64,000 nt of DNA from Vibrio sp. Isolate32 (lineage in GTDB: Bacteria; Pseudomonadota; Gammaproteobacteria; Enterobacterales; Vibrionaceae): positions 73,066 to 137,065 of the forward strand of contig NZ_JAKEUQ010000005.1 of the NCBI RefSeq assembly GCF_022397955.1, written 5' to 3'. Of the stretch, positions 18,138-26,915 are shown one piece after another. Position 1 is the stretch's first letter; every line of letters begins with the position of its first letter. Position numbers and translations under genes: made by a program. The notes under the pieces were generated by a model. It saw only the letters and a program-made list of their open reading frames with translations, had not been told where the DNA came from and searched no databases.

Positions 18138-19022
18138 ATGAAAAAGCCATTTGAAGTCATCGCCATTATCGGCAAACCTCGAGATCAGCAAGCAATTCAG
18201 ACTCATAGAGAACTCTATCAGTGGTTGAGTGCTGAGGGTTATCAAGTGTTTATTGATGACAGACTCGCCAGTATTTTAGACGATATCCCAAAAGAACATT
18301 TTTCTAGCCTGGTCGACTTAGGTAAACGTGCCGATCTCGCCATTGTAGTCGGTGGTGACGGAAACATGCTCGGCGCCGCTCGAATCTTGTCTCGTTTCGA
18401 TATTTCAGTGATTGGCGTGAACCGAGGAAACCTTGGCTTCCTGACCGATCTCAACCCAGAAAACTTCCAGAGCGCGCTGACCGATGTTCTCAAAGGCGAG
18501 TTCATGGAAGAAGAACGCTTCCTGCTTGAAACAGAGATCCACCGCCATGGCCAAATAAAAAGCCACAATGCGGCACTCAACGAAGCGGTACTTCACCCCG
18601 GCCAAGTCGCACACATGATCGAGTTTGAAGTGTACATCGACGACAGCTTCGCCTTCTCGCAGCGTTCTGATGGTTTAATCGTGTCGACACCAACAGGTTC
18701 TACCGCCTACTCACTTTCTGGCGGCGGCCCAATTTTGTCATCAAGCTTGAATGCCATCTCTTTGGTACCTATGTTCCCGCACACGCTTTCAAGCCGACCA
18801 CTTGTTGTCGATGGGAAACGTCACATTAAACTGATCGTATCGCCTGATAACCGCGGCACTCAAGAAGTCAGCTGCGATGGTCAAATCTCGCTACCTGTAT
18901 CGCCAGGCGACGAGATCCACATTTACCAAAGCCCAAATGTGCTCAAGCTGATCCACCCGAAAGACTACAACTACTACCATGTCCTACGGAACAAACTGGG
19001 CTGGTCGAGCAAGCTGTTCTAA
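18138..19022 (+). CDS. nadK: NAD kinase
   Basis: Phosphorylates NAD to NADP with ATP; cytoplasmic and usually essential. The GGDG motif lies at about residues 72-75 ([15 protein letters not shown]). The second conserved block [11 protein letters not shown] and the glycine-rich [20 protein letters not shown], characteristic of NAD kinases, follow. The 294-residue length is typical. The ATG at 18138 is close to the divergent grpE promoter. The order grpE - nadK - recN is the classical gamma-proteobacterial one. A terminator follows the gene, so recN is independent. Confidence 0.98.
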   Translation: MKKPFEVIAIIGKPRDQQAIQTHRELYQWLSAEGYQVFIDDRLASILDDIPKEHFSSLVDLGKRADLAIVVGGDGNMLGAARILSRFDISVIGVNRGNLGFLTDLNPENFQSALTDVLKGEFMEEERFLLETEIHRHGQIKSHNAALNEAVLHPGQVAHMIEFEVYIDDSFAFSQRSDGLIVSTPTGSTAYSLSGGGPILSSSLNAISLVPMFPHTLSSRPLVVDGKRHIKLIVSPDNRGTQEVSCDGQISLPVSPGDEIHIYQSPNVLKLIHPKDYNYYHVLRNKLGWSSKLF

Positions 19023-19056
19023 CTCATGGCACTCTAGCAACAACCGAAAATTTCAG

Positions 19057-19085
19057 AGGCTGACGATATTCGTTAGCCTTTTTTA
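19057..19085 (+). terminator. Rho-independent terminator of nadK
   Basis: AGGCTGACG (19057-19065) pairs with CGTTAGCCT (19071-19079) with one G-T pair and a 5-base loop, followed by TTTTTT. Confidence 0.88.
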
Positions 19086-19130
19086 TTACCTGTATAACGC
19101 CCGCCTGCTCTGCCTTCACGTAAATCCCAG

Positions 19131-19175
19131 AGATTGTCATTCCCAAGAAGGAGGAACGACTGAGTTGGGAATCTA
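19131..19175. repeat. Small palindromic intergenic element
   Basis: ATTCCCAA (19139-19146) and TTGGGAAT (19165-19172) are exact inverted repeats around an 18-base purine-rich loop, flanked by AGATTGTC and CTATAG. It sits between the nadK terminator and the recN LexA boxes with no coding role. The form resembles the small dispersed palindromes of vibrio chromosomes; that it is repeated genome-wide is inference. Confidence 0.45.
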
Positions 19176-19246
19176 TAGTGGTTTCAGTGAACTACAGACA
19201 AGTACAATTCTGAGAGTTATCACAAAAAATTTTCACCTGTCGACTT

Positions 19247-19286
19247 TACTGTATAAAGAAACAGTATATACTGAACTTATATACAG
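19247..19286 (+). promoter_or_regulatory. Two LexA (SOS) boxes upstream of recN
   Basis: The first box has CTGT (19249-19252), 8 bases, then ACAG (19261-19264), within the wider palindrome TACTGTATAAAGAAACAGTA. The second has CTGA (19271-19274), 8 bases, ACAG (19283-19286). They start 22 bases apart and end 28 bases before the recN ATG, as in other enterobacterial and vibrio recN promoters, so recN should be tightly repressed by LexA and induced by DNA damage. Confidence 0.88.
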
Positions 19287-19314
19287 TATTATTCAGTTAT
19301 ACAGGTAAATAAAA

Positions 19315-20979
19315 ATGCTGGCTCATTTAAGTGTTAATAATTTCGCTATTGTTAAGTCTTTACAGCTAGAACTTTCTAAAGGCATGACAACAATCACCGG
19401 GGAAACCGGTGCGGGTAAATCTATCGCAATCGATGCTTTGGGTTTGTGTCTTGGAGGGAGATCCGATGCAGGAATGGTTAGACAAGGTGAAGAAAAAACC
19501 GAAGTCAGTGCTGCTTTTTTACTTGAGAACAATCTGCACGCAACCCGCTGGTTAGAAGATAACGAACTTCTAGACGGCACTGAGTGCATCCTGCGCAGAA
19601 CCATCTCTAAAGAAGGTCGCTCGCGTGCATTCATTAACGGTAGCCCGGTTCCTCTTTCACAATTGAAATCACTTGGACAACTGTTGATCAACATCCATGG
19701 CCAACACGCGCATCACCAGTTGATGAAAAACGATTACCAAATGGCCATGCTTGATCAATATGCAGGTCACTTGAACCTATTGAAATCGACACGTAATGCT
19801 TACCAAGCGTGGCGACAAGCGGATAACCACTTAAAAGAGTTACGTGAAAATAGCCAGCAAAACCAAGCTCAAAAACAACTACTTGAATACCAAATCAAAG
19901 AGTTAAATGAGTTATCTATTGGGGAGGAAGAATATGAAGACCTCGAACAAGAGCATAAGCGCCTCTCCAATAGCGGAGAACTGGCCTCAACCTGCCAGCA
20001 AGCTATCGAGCTTATTTACGAAGGTGAAGAAGTTAATGCGCTTGGTATTCTGCAATCGGCCAATCACTCCCTAATTCAACTCGCAGAATTAGACGAGCGA
20101 CTTGCTGAGCTACCAAATATGCTGTCTGAAGCCATTATTCAGATTGAAGAGACTAACAGCGAGCTAAGAACTTATCTTGATAGCATCGATGTCGATCCAG
20201 GTCGTATGGCTTACGTTGAAGAGCGCTTCTCTAAAGTGATGTCGATGGCACGTAAACACCACGTATTGCCTGAAGAACTCTATAAACACCACCAAGACTT
20301 GCTACAACAAGTTAAAGCGTTGGATTGCTCTGATGAGAAGCTTGAAGAGTTAGCGAATGACGTTGAAAACCAATACCAGTCATTCGTAGCAAAATCTGAG
20401 AAACTGCATAAATCTCGCGTTCGTTACGCGAAAGAGCTAAATAAACTGATCACGCAAAGCATGCATGAACTCAGCATGGAAAGAGCGCAGTTTGCGATTG
20501 AAGTAAACAACACCAACACTCACCCATCACCATTGGGTATGGATAACGTGACCTTTATTGTCTCTACAAACCCAGGCCAACCGATGCAGCCAATCGCTAA
20601 AGTGGCGTCTGGTGGTGAGCTATCACGTATTTCTTTAGCAATTCAGGTGATCACCGCACAAAAAGTCGATACACCAAGTCTGATTTTCGATGAAGTGGAT
20701 GTGGGTATCAGTGGTCCAACCGCCGCTGTAGTCGGGAAGATGCTGCGAAAACTGGGCGAATCTACGCAGGTAATGTGTGTTACTCACTTACCTCAAGTTG
20801 CCGGTTGCGGTCACCAACAGCTGTTTGTTGCAAAGAACACGAAATCAGGTAAAACCGAAACTCAAATGCACACACTTGATGAGCAACAACGCGTTTCAGA
20901 GCTGGCTCGACTGCTTGGCGGCAGCCAAATCACCGAGTCGACTCTTGCCAACGCAAAAGAGTTATTAGTCGCGGCTTAG
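19315..20979 (+). CDS. recN: DNA repair protein RecN
   Basis: SMC-like ATPase that gathers broken DNA ends during recombinational repair; cytoplasmic and strongly SOS-induced. The Walker A motif GETGAGKS lies at residues 29-36. Two coiled-coil arms (about 150-350) flank the middle. The ABC signature [15 protein letters not shown] and Walker [13 protein letters not shown] are near residues 430-465, and the H-loop region [13 protein letters not shown] follows. Length of 554 residues is typical. The double LexA box agrees with the identity. The next gene, bamE, is separated by two hairpins. Confidence 0.97.
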   Translation: MLAHLSVNNFAIVKSLQLELSKGMTTITGETGAGKSIAIDALGLCLGGRSDAGMVRQGEEKTEVSAAFLLENNLHATRWLEDNELLDGTECILRRTISKEGRSRAFINGSPVPLSQLKSLGQLLINIHGQHAHHQLMKNDYQMAMLDQYAGHLNLLKSTRNAYQAWRQADNHLKELRENSQQNQAQKQLLEYQIKELNELSIGEEEYEDLEQEHKRLSNSGELASTCQQAIELIYEGEEVNALGILQSANHSLIQLAELDERLAELPNMLSEAIIQIEETNSELRTYLDSIDVDPGRMAYVEERFSKVMSMARKHHVLPEELYKHHQDLLQQVKALDCSDEKLEELANDVENQYQSFVAKSEKLHKSRVRYAKELNKLITQSMHELSMERAQFAIEVNNTNTHPSPLGMDNVTFIVSTNPGQPMQPIAKVASGGELSRISLAIQVITAQKVDTPSLIFDEVDVGISGPTAAVVGKMLRKLGESTQVMCVTHLPQVAGCGHQQLFVAKNTKSGKTETQMHTLDEQQRVSELARLLGGSQITESTLANAKELLVAA

Positions 20980-21021
20980 ATTAAATCTTCAGCAACTTTC
21001 TGATAATTTGACGAAAAATAT

Positions 21022-21106
21022 TGGCAATTTTGCAACTAAATTCAAAATTGCCAGTCATAACAAGCTCAAAGCGCAAGGAGCTTTTTACTTCTTGCTGGAG
21101 CTTGTT
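21022..21106 (+). other. Two hairpins in the recN-bamE spacer
   Basis: TGGCAATTTTG (21022-21032) pairs exactly with CAAAATTGCCA (21043-21053). AACAAGCTC (21059-21067) pairs exactly with GAGCTTGTT (21098-21106), the latter followed by TATT. The second may end recN transcripts; the first lacks a T run. Together they separate SOS-induced recN from housekeeping bamE. Confidence 0.6.
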
Positions 21107-21146
21107 TATTATCAGGCAGTATTTTAGCGAAGAAAGATCTCAAACT

Positions 21147-21506
21147 ATGCGAATTAAAAAGTGGTTAGTTGCAGTTCCACTTGCACTAACAATGTTGACC
21201 GGTTGCTCTCTACTAGAGAAGTTGGTTTATCGAATTGACATCAATCAGGGTAACTATGTTGAACAAGAAGCTGTCGACCAGCTCAAGTTTGGCATGACAA
21301 AAACACAAGTTCGTTACGTTATGGGCTCACCTATGCTTATCGAAAATGGCTACCCAGATACGTGGTACTACATTTACCACCACCAAAAAGGTCATGAAGA
21401 CCCGATTCAGAAAAACCTCGTCGTGAACTTTGATGCTACAGGCACCCTAGTCACGATCAACGGTGATTTTGAAGCCAGTGATGAGTTCTTCGAAAGCCTT
21501 CGCTAG
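21147..21506 (+). CDS. bamE: Outer membrane assembly lipoprotein BamE (SmpA/OmlA)
   Basis: Small lipoprotein of the BAM complex, which folds beta-barrel proteins into the outer membrane. The start [20 protein letters not shown] gives a signal peptide with lipobox LTGC; the longer in-frame start at 21021 would run through the hairpins and is rejected. The SmpA/OmlA core follows, with [40 protein letters not shown] and a final strand region ([11 protein letters not shown]). The product has 119 residues, within the family range. Its place next to recN is conserved in gamma-proteobacteria. Confidence 0.96.
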   Translation: MRIKKWLVAVPLALTMLTGCSLLEKLVYRIDINQGNYVEQEAVDQLKFGMTKTQVRYVMGSPMLIENGYPDTWYYIYHHQKGHEDPIQKNLVVNFDATGTLVTINGDFEASDEFFESLR

Positions 21507-21540
21507 CTTTCAGTAGACAACCTCTCAATAAATAATCTCA

Positions 21541-21567
21541 AAAGCTTGCTCACTGAGCAGGCTTTTT
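21541..21567 (+). terminator. Rho-independent terminator of bamE
   Basis: AAAGCTTGCTC (21541-21551) pairs with GAGCAGGCTTT (21555-21565), with one T-G pair and a 3-base loop, then T residues. Confidence 0.88.
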
Positions 21568-21612
21568 AATATTTGCGTACAAATCAACCCACCGCATCTC
21601 ACTCACAGATAC

Positions 21613-21638
21613 AAAAAAGCTCGCCAATGTGGCGAGCT
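21613..21638 (-). terminator. Rho-independent terminator of ratA-ratB
   Basis: On the minus strand AGCTCGCC-ACATT-GGCGAGCT is followed by a T run. It lies 29 bases after the stop codon of the RatB/RnfH gene. Confidence 0.9.
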
Positions 21639-21666
21639 CTCTATGAATTCAATCCGTTCTTCGCAG

Positions 21667-21975
21667 CTACTTAGCAGCAGCGGCTTTCGCTTGTTCAGCA
21701 CGTTTACGGCGAATCTCTTTTGGATCGGCCATCAGTGCTCGATAAATTTCAATTCGGTCTTTATCACGAACCGTTGCATCTAACTTCACGTTACGGCTGA
21801 ACACGCCAACCTTGTTTTTCGCTAAGTCGATCTCTGGATACAACTCCAAAATGCCAGACTGCGCAACAATCTCTTCAACAGTCGCATTCTTGTTCACAAC
21901 CAAAGTAAACACACGCTGCTCATGCGGAAGTGCAAACACAACTTCTACGTGGATCATATCTGATTCAATAGTCAT
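21667..21975 (-). CDS. ratB: RnfH family ubiquitin-like protein (RatB)
   Basis: A 102-residue beta-grasp (ubiquitin-like) protein of the RnfH/YfjF family. Visible features are the HVEVVFALPHEQRVFTLVV strand region, the VEEIVAQSGILELYPEIDL helix, and the DKDRIEIYRALMADPKE segment close to the C-terminus, followed by a basic Ala-rich tail. The gene follows ratA with 3 bases between stop and start, so the two are co-transcribed and probably co-translated; the pair is conserved next to smpB. RatB's biochemical role is not settled. The alternative name rnfH reflects homology only. Confidence 0.88.
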   Translation of the reverse strand: MTIESDMIHVEVVFALPHEQRVFTLVVNKNATVEEIVAQSGILELYPEIDLAKNKVGVFSRNVKLDATVRDKDRIEIYRALMADPKEIRRKRAEQAKAAAAK

Positions 21976-21978
21976 GGT

Positions 21979-22407
21979 TTAGTAAACCTGTTTCGCTCGT
22001 TGAGTAAATGCGCTAACCATGTTGGTCGTTAGCTCATTGAAAATCTTACCAAATGCCATTTCAATCATTCGGCTAGAGAATTCAAACTCTAACTTGAGCT
22101 CGACCTTACAGGCCTGATCATCCAATGGGGTAAAGTACCAACCGCCTTGCAGTTTCTTGAACGGGCCGTCCACCAGTTCCATCAAAATCTCAGCGCCATC
22201 CGCTAAACGGTTCGATGTTGTAAATGTTTTGCTGATACCCGCTTTAGAGACATCAACCGAAGCCACCATAGTTGAATCTGAATATTCGATCACACGTGAA
22301 CCAGAACACCCTGGCAAAAACTCGTGATAACGAGCAACATCATTGACCAAGCTGAACATCTGGTCGGCACTAAACGACACTAATGCTGAACGAGTAACCT
22401 TTGGCAT
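21979..22407 (-). CDS. ratA: Ribosome association toxin RatA (START/polyketide-cyclase fold)
   Basis: A 142-residue coenzyme Q-binding/START-like protein. In Escherichia coli RatA binds the 50S subunit and blocks 70S formation; related mitochondrial Coq10 proteins bind quinone. The start MPKVTRSALVSFSADQMFSLV, the VNDVARYHEFLPGCSGSRV segment and the C-terminal FGKIFNELTTNMVSAFTQRA helix are family hallmarks. It lies back-to-back with smpB, a translation-rescue gene, with 119 bases between, which is the usual arrangement. Both the ribosome and the quinone roles are known for the family; sequence does not choose between them. Confidence 0.92.
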   Translation of the reverse strand: MPKVTRSALVSFSADQMFSLVNDVARYHEFLPGCSGSRVIEYSDSTMVASVDVSKAGISKTFTTSNRLADGAEILMELVDGPFKKLQGGWYFTPLDDQACKVELKLEFEFSSRMIEMAFGKIFNELTTNMVSAFTQRAKQVY

Positions 22408-22526
22408 ATAGACTCCTGTTAAAGACAGCGTTACATTAACACAAACTGCAATTTTAATTGTATTGGGCCAGAGCGCAAATAAAAAGGATTCCCCAACTAG
22501 GGTGCAATCCGTATAATGAGGCCATT

Positions 22527-23012
22527 ATGGCAAAGAATAAATCAAAATCAAAAGCCGGTAGCAATACCATTGCGCTTAACAAGAAAGCTCGCCACGAATA
22601 TTTCATCGATGATGAGATAGAAGCGGGGCTTGAGCTACAAGGCTGGGAAGTAAAATCCCTACGTGAAGGCAAAACGAATATCGCAGAAAGCTACGTTTAC
22701 ATCCGTGATGGCGAAGCATTCATTAGTGGTATGACGATCACTCCGCTTACTCAAGCGAGTACTCATATCGTGGCGAACCCAACACGTGTCCGTAAACTCC
22801 TAATGTCGAGAAAAGAACTCGACAACCTATTCGGTCGTATTAACCGTGAAGGCATGACACTTGTCGCAACCGCACTTTACTGGTCTCGCTCTTGGGCGAA
22901 GATTAAGATCGGCGTAGCGAAGGGTAAAAAGCTGCACGATAAACGTACTGATATGAAAGAAAAAGATTGGGCGAGAGATAAAGCACGAATTATGAAGAGT
23001 AATTTGCGCTAA
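22527..23012 (+). CDS. smpB: SsrA-binding protein SmpB
   Basis: Binds tmRNA and brings it to stalled ribosomes for trans-translation. The start [20 protein letters not shown] at 22527 is preceded by TGAGG; the longer frame from 22458 is unlikely. The beta-barrel core shows [20 protein letters not shown] and [16 protein letters not shown]. The basic C-terminal tail ([20 protein letters not shown]) reaches the decoding centre. The 161-residue length is standard. It is followed directly by ssrA, its RNA partner, as in most vibrios. Confidence 0.98.
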   Translation: MAKNKSKSKAGSNTIALNKKARHEYFIDDEIEAGLELQGWEVKSLREGKTNIAESYVYIRDGEAFISGMTITPLTQASTHIVANPTRVRKLLMSRKELDNLFGRINREGMTLVATALYWSRSWAKIKIGVAKGKKLHDKRTDMKEKDWARDKARIMKSNLR

Positions 23013-23037
23013 TTTTAAGCACTTAAACGCACAGTGC

Positions 23038-23065
23038 TAGACAGGGTAAGCTTTTCTGGTACTAT
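23038..23065 (+). promoter_or_regulatory. Promoter of ssrA
   Basis: TAGACA (23038-23043) and TACTAT (23060-23065) are separated by 16 bases and lie about 13 bases before the mature tmRNA 5' end, in the place expected for the ssrA precursor promoter. Confidence 0.65.
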
Positions 23066-23078
23066 GCAAATAACACTT

Positions 23079-23445
23079 GGGGCTGATTTAGGATTCGACA
23101 GGAATTTTGAAGTCTGAGGTGCATGCCGTGGGGCGGTTGGCCACGTAAAAAGCCGCAAAAAAATAGTCGCAAACGACGAAAACTACGCACTAGCAGCTTA
23201 ATAACCTGCTCAGAGCTCTCTTGCCCTAGCTTCCGCTCGTAAGACGGGGACCTACAAGAGATCAAACCCAAACAAGCTAGCGTGGCTTCTCCCACCTGAG
23301 AGGAAAAGCGCGAATTATAATTCAGGTTAGCCTTTAACTAGCGTGTCGGTTCGCAGGTTGCTGGTGAATTTAAAGATCGACTAAGCATGTAGTACCAATG
23401 ATGAATAGTTTTTGGACGCGGGTTCAACTCCCGCCAGCTCCACCA
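23079..23445 (+). ncRNA. ssrA: Transfer-messenger RNA (tmRNA)
   Basis: tmRNA rescues stalled ribosomes and tags the unfinished protein for proteolysis. The 5' end GGGGCTGATTTAGGATTCGA and the 3' end CCCGCCAGCTCCACCA form the tRNA-like acceptor and T-arm region (GACGCGGGTTCAACTCCCGC). The tag frame at 23169-23201 encodes ANDENYALAA and stop, as in other gamma-proteobacteria. The 367-nt length is normal. It is next to smpB. The 3' end is the target of the downstream island integrase; integration has rebuilt an intact 3' end here, so the RNA should work. Confidence 0.98.
23412..23445 (+). other. attL: ssrA 3' end used as island integration site
   Basis: The tmRNA T-arm and acceptor region (TTGGACGCGGGTT at 23412-23424 through CCACCA at 23445) is followed within 170 bases by a P4-type integrase gene pointing away. 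ssrA 3' ends are known integration targets, as for the Vibrio cholerae pathogenicity island. Broken relatives of the same sequence lie at 42407-42542. Confidence 0.75.
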
Positions 23446-23456
23446 ATTCTACATTT

Positions 23457-23482
23457 AAAGACGTCCTAGGGCGTCTTTTTTT
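23457..23482 (+). terminator. Terminator downstream of ssrA inside the island
   Basis: AAGACGTCC and GGGCGTCTT form a stem around a tight loop, followed by TTTTTTT. It ends ssrA transcription in the island-supplied sequence; a second terminator at 42551 probably served ssrA before integration. Confidence 0.85.
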
Positions 23483-23610
23483 GTACCCTCAGAAACGTAA
23501 AATCAATAACTTAGCGTCTTTTATCATCTAATGACGTCCCATAGCTTCTTTGATTTATAGGTACATCACAAGGTACACTGAATTTGTAAGTTCAATACGG
23601 TGTACCCACA

Positions 23611-24849
23611 ATGGCAAAAATAACAACACGCCTTACCGATAAAGAAATCAAAGCATCAAAGCCAAGCGAAAAAGAATACAACCTTTTCGACGGTGATGGG
23701 CTTCGCTTGCGCATCAAACCGAATGGTTCCAAACACTGGATACTCAATTACTATCGACCAGCTAATCGCAAGCGGGCTAACCTCAGTCTTGGTAAATACC
23801 CTGACCTCCCCTTAGCCAAGGCTCGTAAGCTGACAATGGAAGCAAAAGAACTCCTAGCTCAAGGCATTGACCCTCAAGAAGAGCGAAAGCGCCACCAGCA
23901 AGAGCTAAAAGCTGTTCATGAAGACACCTTCCTCAATGTGACGACCAAGTGGTTTGAAATCAAAAAGGATGATGTCACTGCGGACTATGCCATTGATATA
24001 TGGCGCTCTCTTGAACTACACATATTCCCTCACCTATCCGATGTACCCGTCCGTGAAATCACTGCTCCGCAAGTTATAGAGCTTCTTAAGCCGATAGAAG
24101 CCAAAGGCAGCTTAGAAACCGTCAAACGTCTCGCACAGCGCCTGAACGAAGTTATGAACTACGCAACTAACTGCGGACTGGTACAAGCTAACCCACTAAC
24201 GGGTATCAAAGCTGCATTCAAAAAGCCAAAGAAAGAGAATATGGCAGCTTTAGCTCCAGCCGAGCTACCTGAACTAATGGGAGCTATCGCCAACGCAAGC
24301 ATAAAGCGCACGACGCGATGCTTAATCGAGTGGCAGCTTCATACTATGACACGACCAAGTGAAGCCTCTGGTGCTAAGTGGGAAGAGATTGATTGGGGTG
24401 AGAAGGTATGGACCATCCCAGCTGAACGAATGAAAAAAAGAAGAGAGCACCGTATTCCACTAACAGAACAGGCGCTGGAGCTACTTCAGGTTATAAAGCC
24501 GATTAGTGGACACCGTGAATTTATCTTCCCCTCTGACCGAGATCCTAAAAAGCCATGTAACAGCCAAACAGCAAATATGGCACTTAAGCGTATGGGATTT
24601 GCAGGTAGACTCGTTAGCCACGGCCTACGCTCGCTGGCTAGTACAACACTGAATGAACAAGGTTTTGACAAAGATTTAGTTGAAGCATCTCTAGCGCATG
24701 TGGACAGCAATCAGGTTCGCAGTGCCTACAACCGCACCGACTATCTGGAACGGCGCCGTCCGATGATGTGCTGGTGGAGTGGACATATTGAAGAAGCGAG
24801 CAAAGGCACGCTGTCTGTTACAGGAATTAAGCAGCTCAAAGTTGTCTAG
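23611..24849 (+). CDS. Tyrosine recombinase, P4-type integrase
   Basis: Site-specific integrase for insertion and excision of the island at ssrA. The N-terminal DUF4102 arm-binding domain (residues 1-90; LTDKEIKASKPSEKEYNLFD, LSLGKYPDLPLAKAR) is followed by a SAM-like core-binding domain and the catalytic domain. Visible catalytic residues are Arg near 249 (TMTRPSEASG), HGLR near 336, His near 362 (LAHVDSNQ) and Tyr near 371 (RSAYNRTDY). At 412 residues it looks intact. It lies next to attL and points into the island, the usual layout for this family. A bipartite inverted repeat overlaps its stop codon. Confidence 0.96.
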   Translation: MAKITTRLTDKEIKASKPSEKEYNLFDGDGLRLRIKPNGSKHWILNYYRPANRKRANLSLGKYPDLPLAKARKLTMEAKELLAQGIDPQEERKRHQQELKAVHEDTFLNVTTKWFEIKKDDVTADYAIDIWRSLELHIFPHLSDVPVREITAPQVIELLKPIEAKGSLETVKRLAQRLNEVMNYATNCGLVQANPLTGIKAAFKKPKKENMAALAPAELPELMGAIANASIKRTTRCLIEWQLHTMTRPSEASGAKWEEIDWGEKVWTIPAERMKKRREHRIPLTEQALELLQVIKPISGHREFIFPSDRDPKKPCNSQTANMALKRMGFAGRLVSHGLRSLASTTLNEQGFDKDLVEASLAHVDSNQVRSAYNRTDYLERRRPMMCWWSGHIEEASKGTLSVTGIKQLKVV

Positions 24850-24921
24850 ATATACCACTAATTCTCCCTGATCTCCCCCTTACCGCTATTAGCTAAAAAA
24901 TTACAGGGGGAGTATCTAGAC
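24844..24921. repeat. Bipartite inverted repeat at the integrase 3' end
   Basis: GTCTAGATA (24844-24852) pairs with TATCTAGAC (24913-24921), and immediately inside the right arm AGGGGGAG (24905-24912) pairs with CTCCCCCT (24873-24880). The integrase stop codon lies in the left arm. It could be a terminator, a block to antisense transcripts from the defence operon arriving from the right, or a recombination accessory site. Confidence 0.6.
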
Positions 24922-25028
24922 TGTTATGGATTAACGAACATAGCAAAACAACTCGAACCATATTCACTAGTGAAAAATGAATAGCCATTTTACTTCAGTT
25001 AAGAGTGGAAACTTTCAATCGTATAAGG

Positions 25029-26060
25029 CTATTCAGTATGCAATTGGTAAGTAATCTCTGGGAATTTCACCGTAATCTTGTTAGCAAACATCTCAGCACT
25101 TTCTTTACCCCAGTTGCGAGCAACATAATATTCCTTGCCATCATAGATCAACTCGGGATCACGAGACACACGATACTTATTATATTTCTTATTGGTTTCA
25201 GTTACTTCTGACTCTAACTTAAGCAACTGGAACGCACAGGTACTATCAGCCCTCAAGAACTCAAAAACATCCTGATTAATCATCCCTTTGTTGTTAAGTA
25301 ATTGCACGGTGCAATAACCGATATCTGATTTACGGATATGAGCGTGGACTTGCTCGTCATTAAAGTAAATTGAATAACGGCTTGTGTCTCTGCCACCAGA
25401 ACGCGAGGCTCGTTCTTTTTGGCGCTTCTCACGGATCTTAACTTGGTAATCTTCAATTTCAGGAATAGGTATTACAGACTGAACATCTAGCAATATTTTA
25501 CCGTCACTTTCATATGGGTGCATACGAACACAACGAATAGATAAGCCGTAATCATTTAGCCACATTACAGTTGTTGTTAACTCGCGCGAGAATTCAGCAG
25601 AAGCAAGTACAATTTTCACTTCTTGAGCGAATTCGTCTTCTTCTTTTTCGTCCCACCCCAAGAACTCAAGGATTGAGGCTTCAGCATCTAAGTTAAGGTC
25701 ATTGGCTTTTATGTAGTCGCCGTATATATCAACCAAACGATCAAACGTAAGCGTTGATACCATAGCTGCATATCGCACGGCTTGAAGCTCCATATGACCG
25801 CCATCTTCGGTGCGTTTTAGTTCGATAACAACGATATTAGCTTGCTTATCAACACCCAACAAATCAATACGTCTTCGGCTTTCATCCCATTCACCAAACT
25901 CTTCAGCAACAATTAATGTGTCTGGCGAGATGATCTCGATTTGGTGTTTAAGTAGACGCTGTAAATCCTCTCGCTCCTTGAGTCCTGATTCAGAAAAAGT
26001 AGTTCGTGAGATTGCTTTGATTTCGTTATCTGTTACTTGATAAATTGCCACTTTATTCAC
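25029..26060 (-). CDS. DUF91/NucS-like PD-(D/E)XK nuclease-domain protein
   Basis: A 343-residue protein, last gene of the restriction operon. The N-terminal region has RRIDLLGVD followed by NIVVIELKR, i.e. an Asp then Glu-x-Lys, the active-site layout of PD-(D/E)XK nucleases of the DUF91/NucS type, and a preceding Glu-rich helix. The C-terminal half is less clear (KSDIGYCTVQLLNNKGMI). The first GTG (26060) directly follows the stop of the HNH gene; a second GTG at 26051 has AGGTG six bases upstream and may be the real start. As part of the six-gene operon it may supply another nuclease or a DNA-end-binding function; this is inference. Confidence 0.75.
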   Translation of the reverse strand: MNKVAIYQVTDNEIKAISRTTFSESGLKEREDLQRLLKHQIEIISPDTLIVAEEFGEWDESRRRIDLLGVDKQANIVVIELKRTEDGGHMELQAVRYAAMVSTLTFDRLVDIYGDYIKANDLNLDAEASILEFLGWDEKEEDEFAQEVKIVLASAEFSRELTTTVMWLNDYGLSIRCVRMHPYESDGKILLDVQSVIPIPEIEDYQVKIREKRQKERASRSGGRDTSRYSIYFNDEQVHAHIRKSDIGYCTVQLLNNKGMINQDVFEFLRADSTCAFQLLKLESEVTETNKKYNKYRVSRDPELIYDGKEYYVARNWGKESAEMFANKITVKFPEITYQLHTE

Positions 26061-26915
26061 CTAACTAGACGCTGCTATTTTTTGAGCCATACTGTCACCT
26101 GTTTTCATAAGCGCTGCTTTTGCGACAGATGAAAACTCAGAGCTTGGAGAAACCAGTTCATAAAGCTGGTCTACTACTTCTTCAGCTTTTGACTCAGCTC
26201 TTATACTTCCACTATCTGCTTTTATGAGTAATTGAGTATACCTATTAAATAATTGCCTAGTAGTTTTCCAGACTTCTTTTCTTCTGCGGTTTAGTAGCTG
26301 ATGATTTAGCCCTAAATGTTTAACTGTAAAAGTTACTCGCTTGATTTGATTTGGACGAATATCTAATTCAGGAACAGCCTTGCCATTATCATTGAAACTT
26401 AACAATAAATGGTCTCTTGGTGACAACGGGTCTAAAAAGTAGGGCAGCTCATCTAAATGACAATCTTGATTTGATTTTGCTCTGAATTTTTCATTCAATA
26501 TAGGGAAATAGCTCCCTTTTTTCCTGTTTGGCATAGGCTTGGATAACCTATAATTACAAAGGTTAAATGCCAACCAATAGTAGCCATCTGAGACACTTCT
26601 ACCTGTATCGTCCTTTACGTTTCCTTTAGGTCGAAAATGCTCGACTTCTAAATATTCAGCGCCACATTTAACCTCGGTGTACCAACACTTGTCATTACTT
26701 TGAGATAGCATCCACTCTTTTAATTTATCATCTTTCCATAATCCATCATTGTCCTCGACTGTAGCTTTATGTTGTTGAACAGTTTTAGCCTTAGATAGTT
26801 CTTTGTTTACATTAGAAACTTTAGCGAGCCATTGCTTAACATCGTTTTGCAATGTGTCATCACTCTCTAAGGCGTCATAATCTTCCAACTTAAAAGGAAC
26901 TTTAACTCTTATCAT
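26061..26915 (-). CDS. HNH endonuclease-like protein (PtuB-like)
   Basis: A 284-residue protein with an HNH-type core: KCWYTEVKCGAEYLEVEHF, then RPKGNV, and further on WLAFNLCNYRLSKP, where the VEHFRPKG block and the Asn of FNLCNYR match the His-Asn positions of such nucleases found beside AAA ATPases. In Septu defence systems a PtuA ATPase is paired with a PtuB HNH nuclease; the same pair order is seen here, with a 14-base overlap with the ATPase gene. The C-terminal part is helical. The nuclease role is inferred from motif and pairing; the PtuB label is architectural, not tested by alignment. Confidence 0.75.
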   Translation of the reverse strand: MIRVKVPFKLEDYDALESDDTLQNDVKQWLAKVSNVNKELSKAKTVQQHKATVEDNDGLWKDDKLKEWMLSQSNDKCWYTEVKCGAEYLEVEHFRPKGNVKDDTGRSVSDGYYWLAFNLCNYRLSKPMPNRKKGSYFPILNEKFRAKSNQDCHLDELPYFLDPLSPRDHLLLSFNDNGKAVPELDIRPNQIKRVTFTVKHLGLNHQLLNRRRKEVWKTTRQLFNRYTQLLIKADSGSIRAESKAEEVVDQLYELVSPSSEFSSVAKAALMKTGDSMAQKIAASS

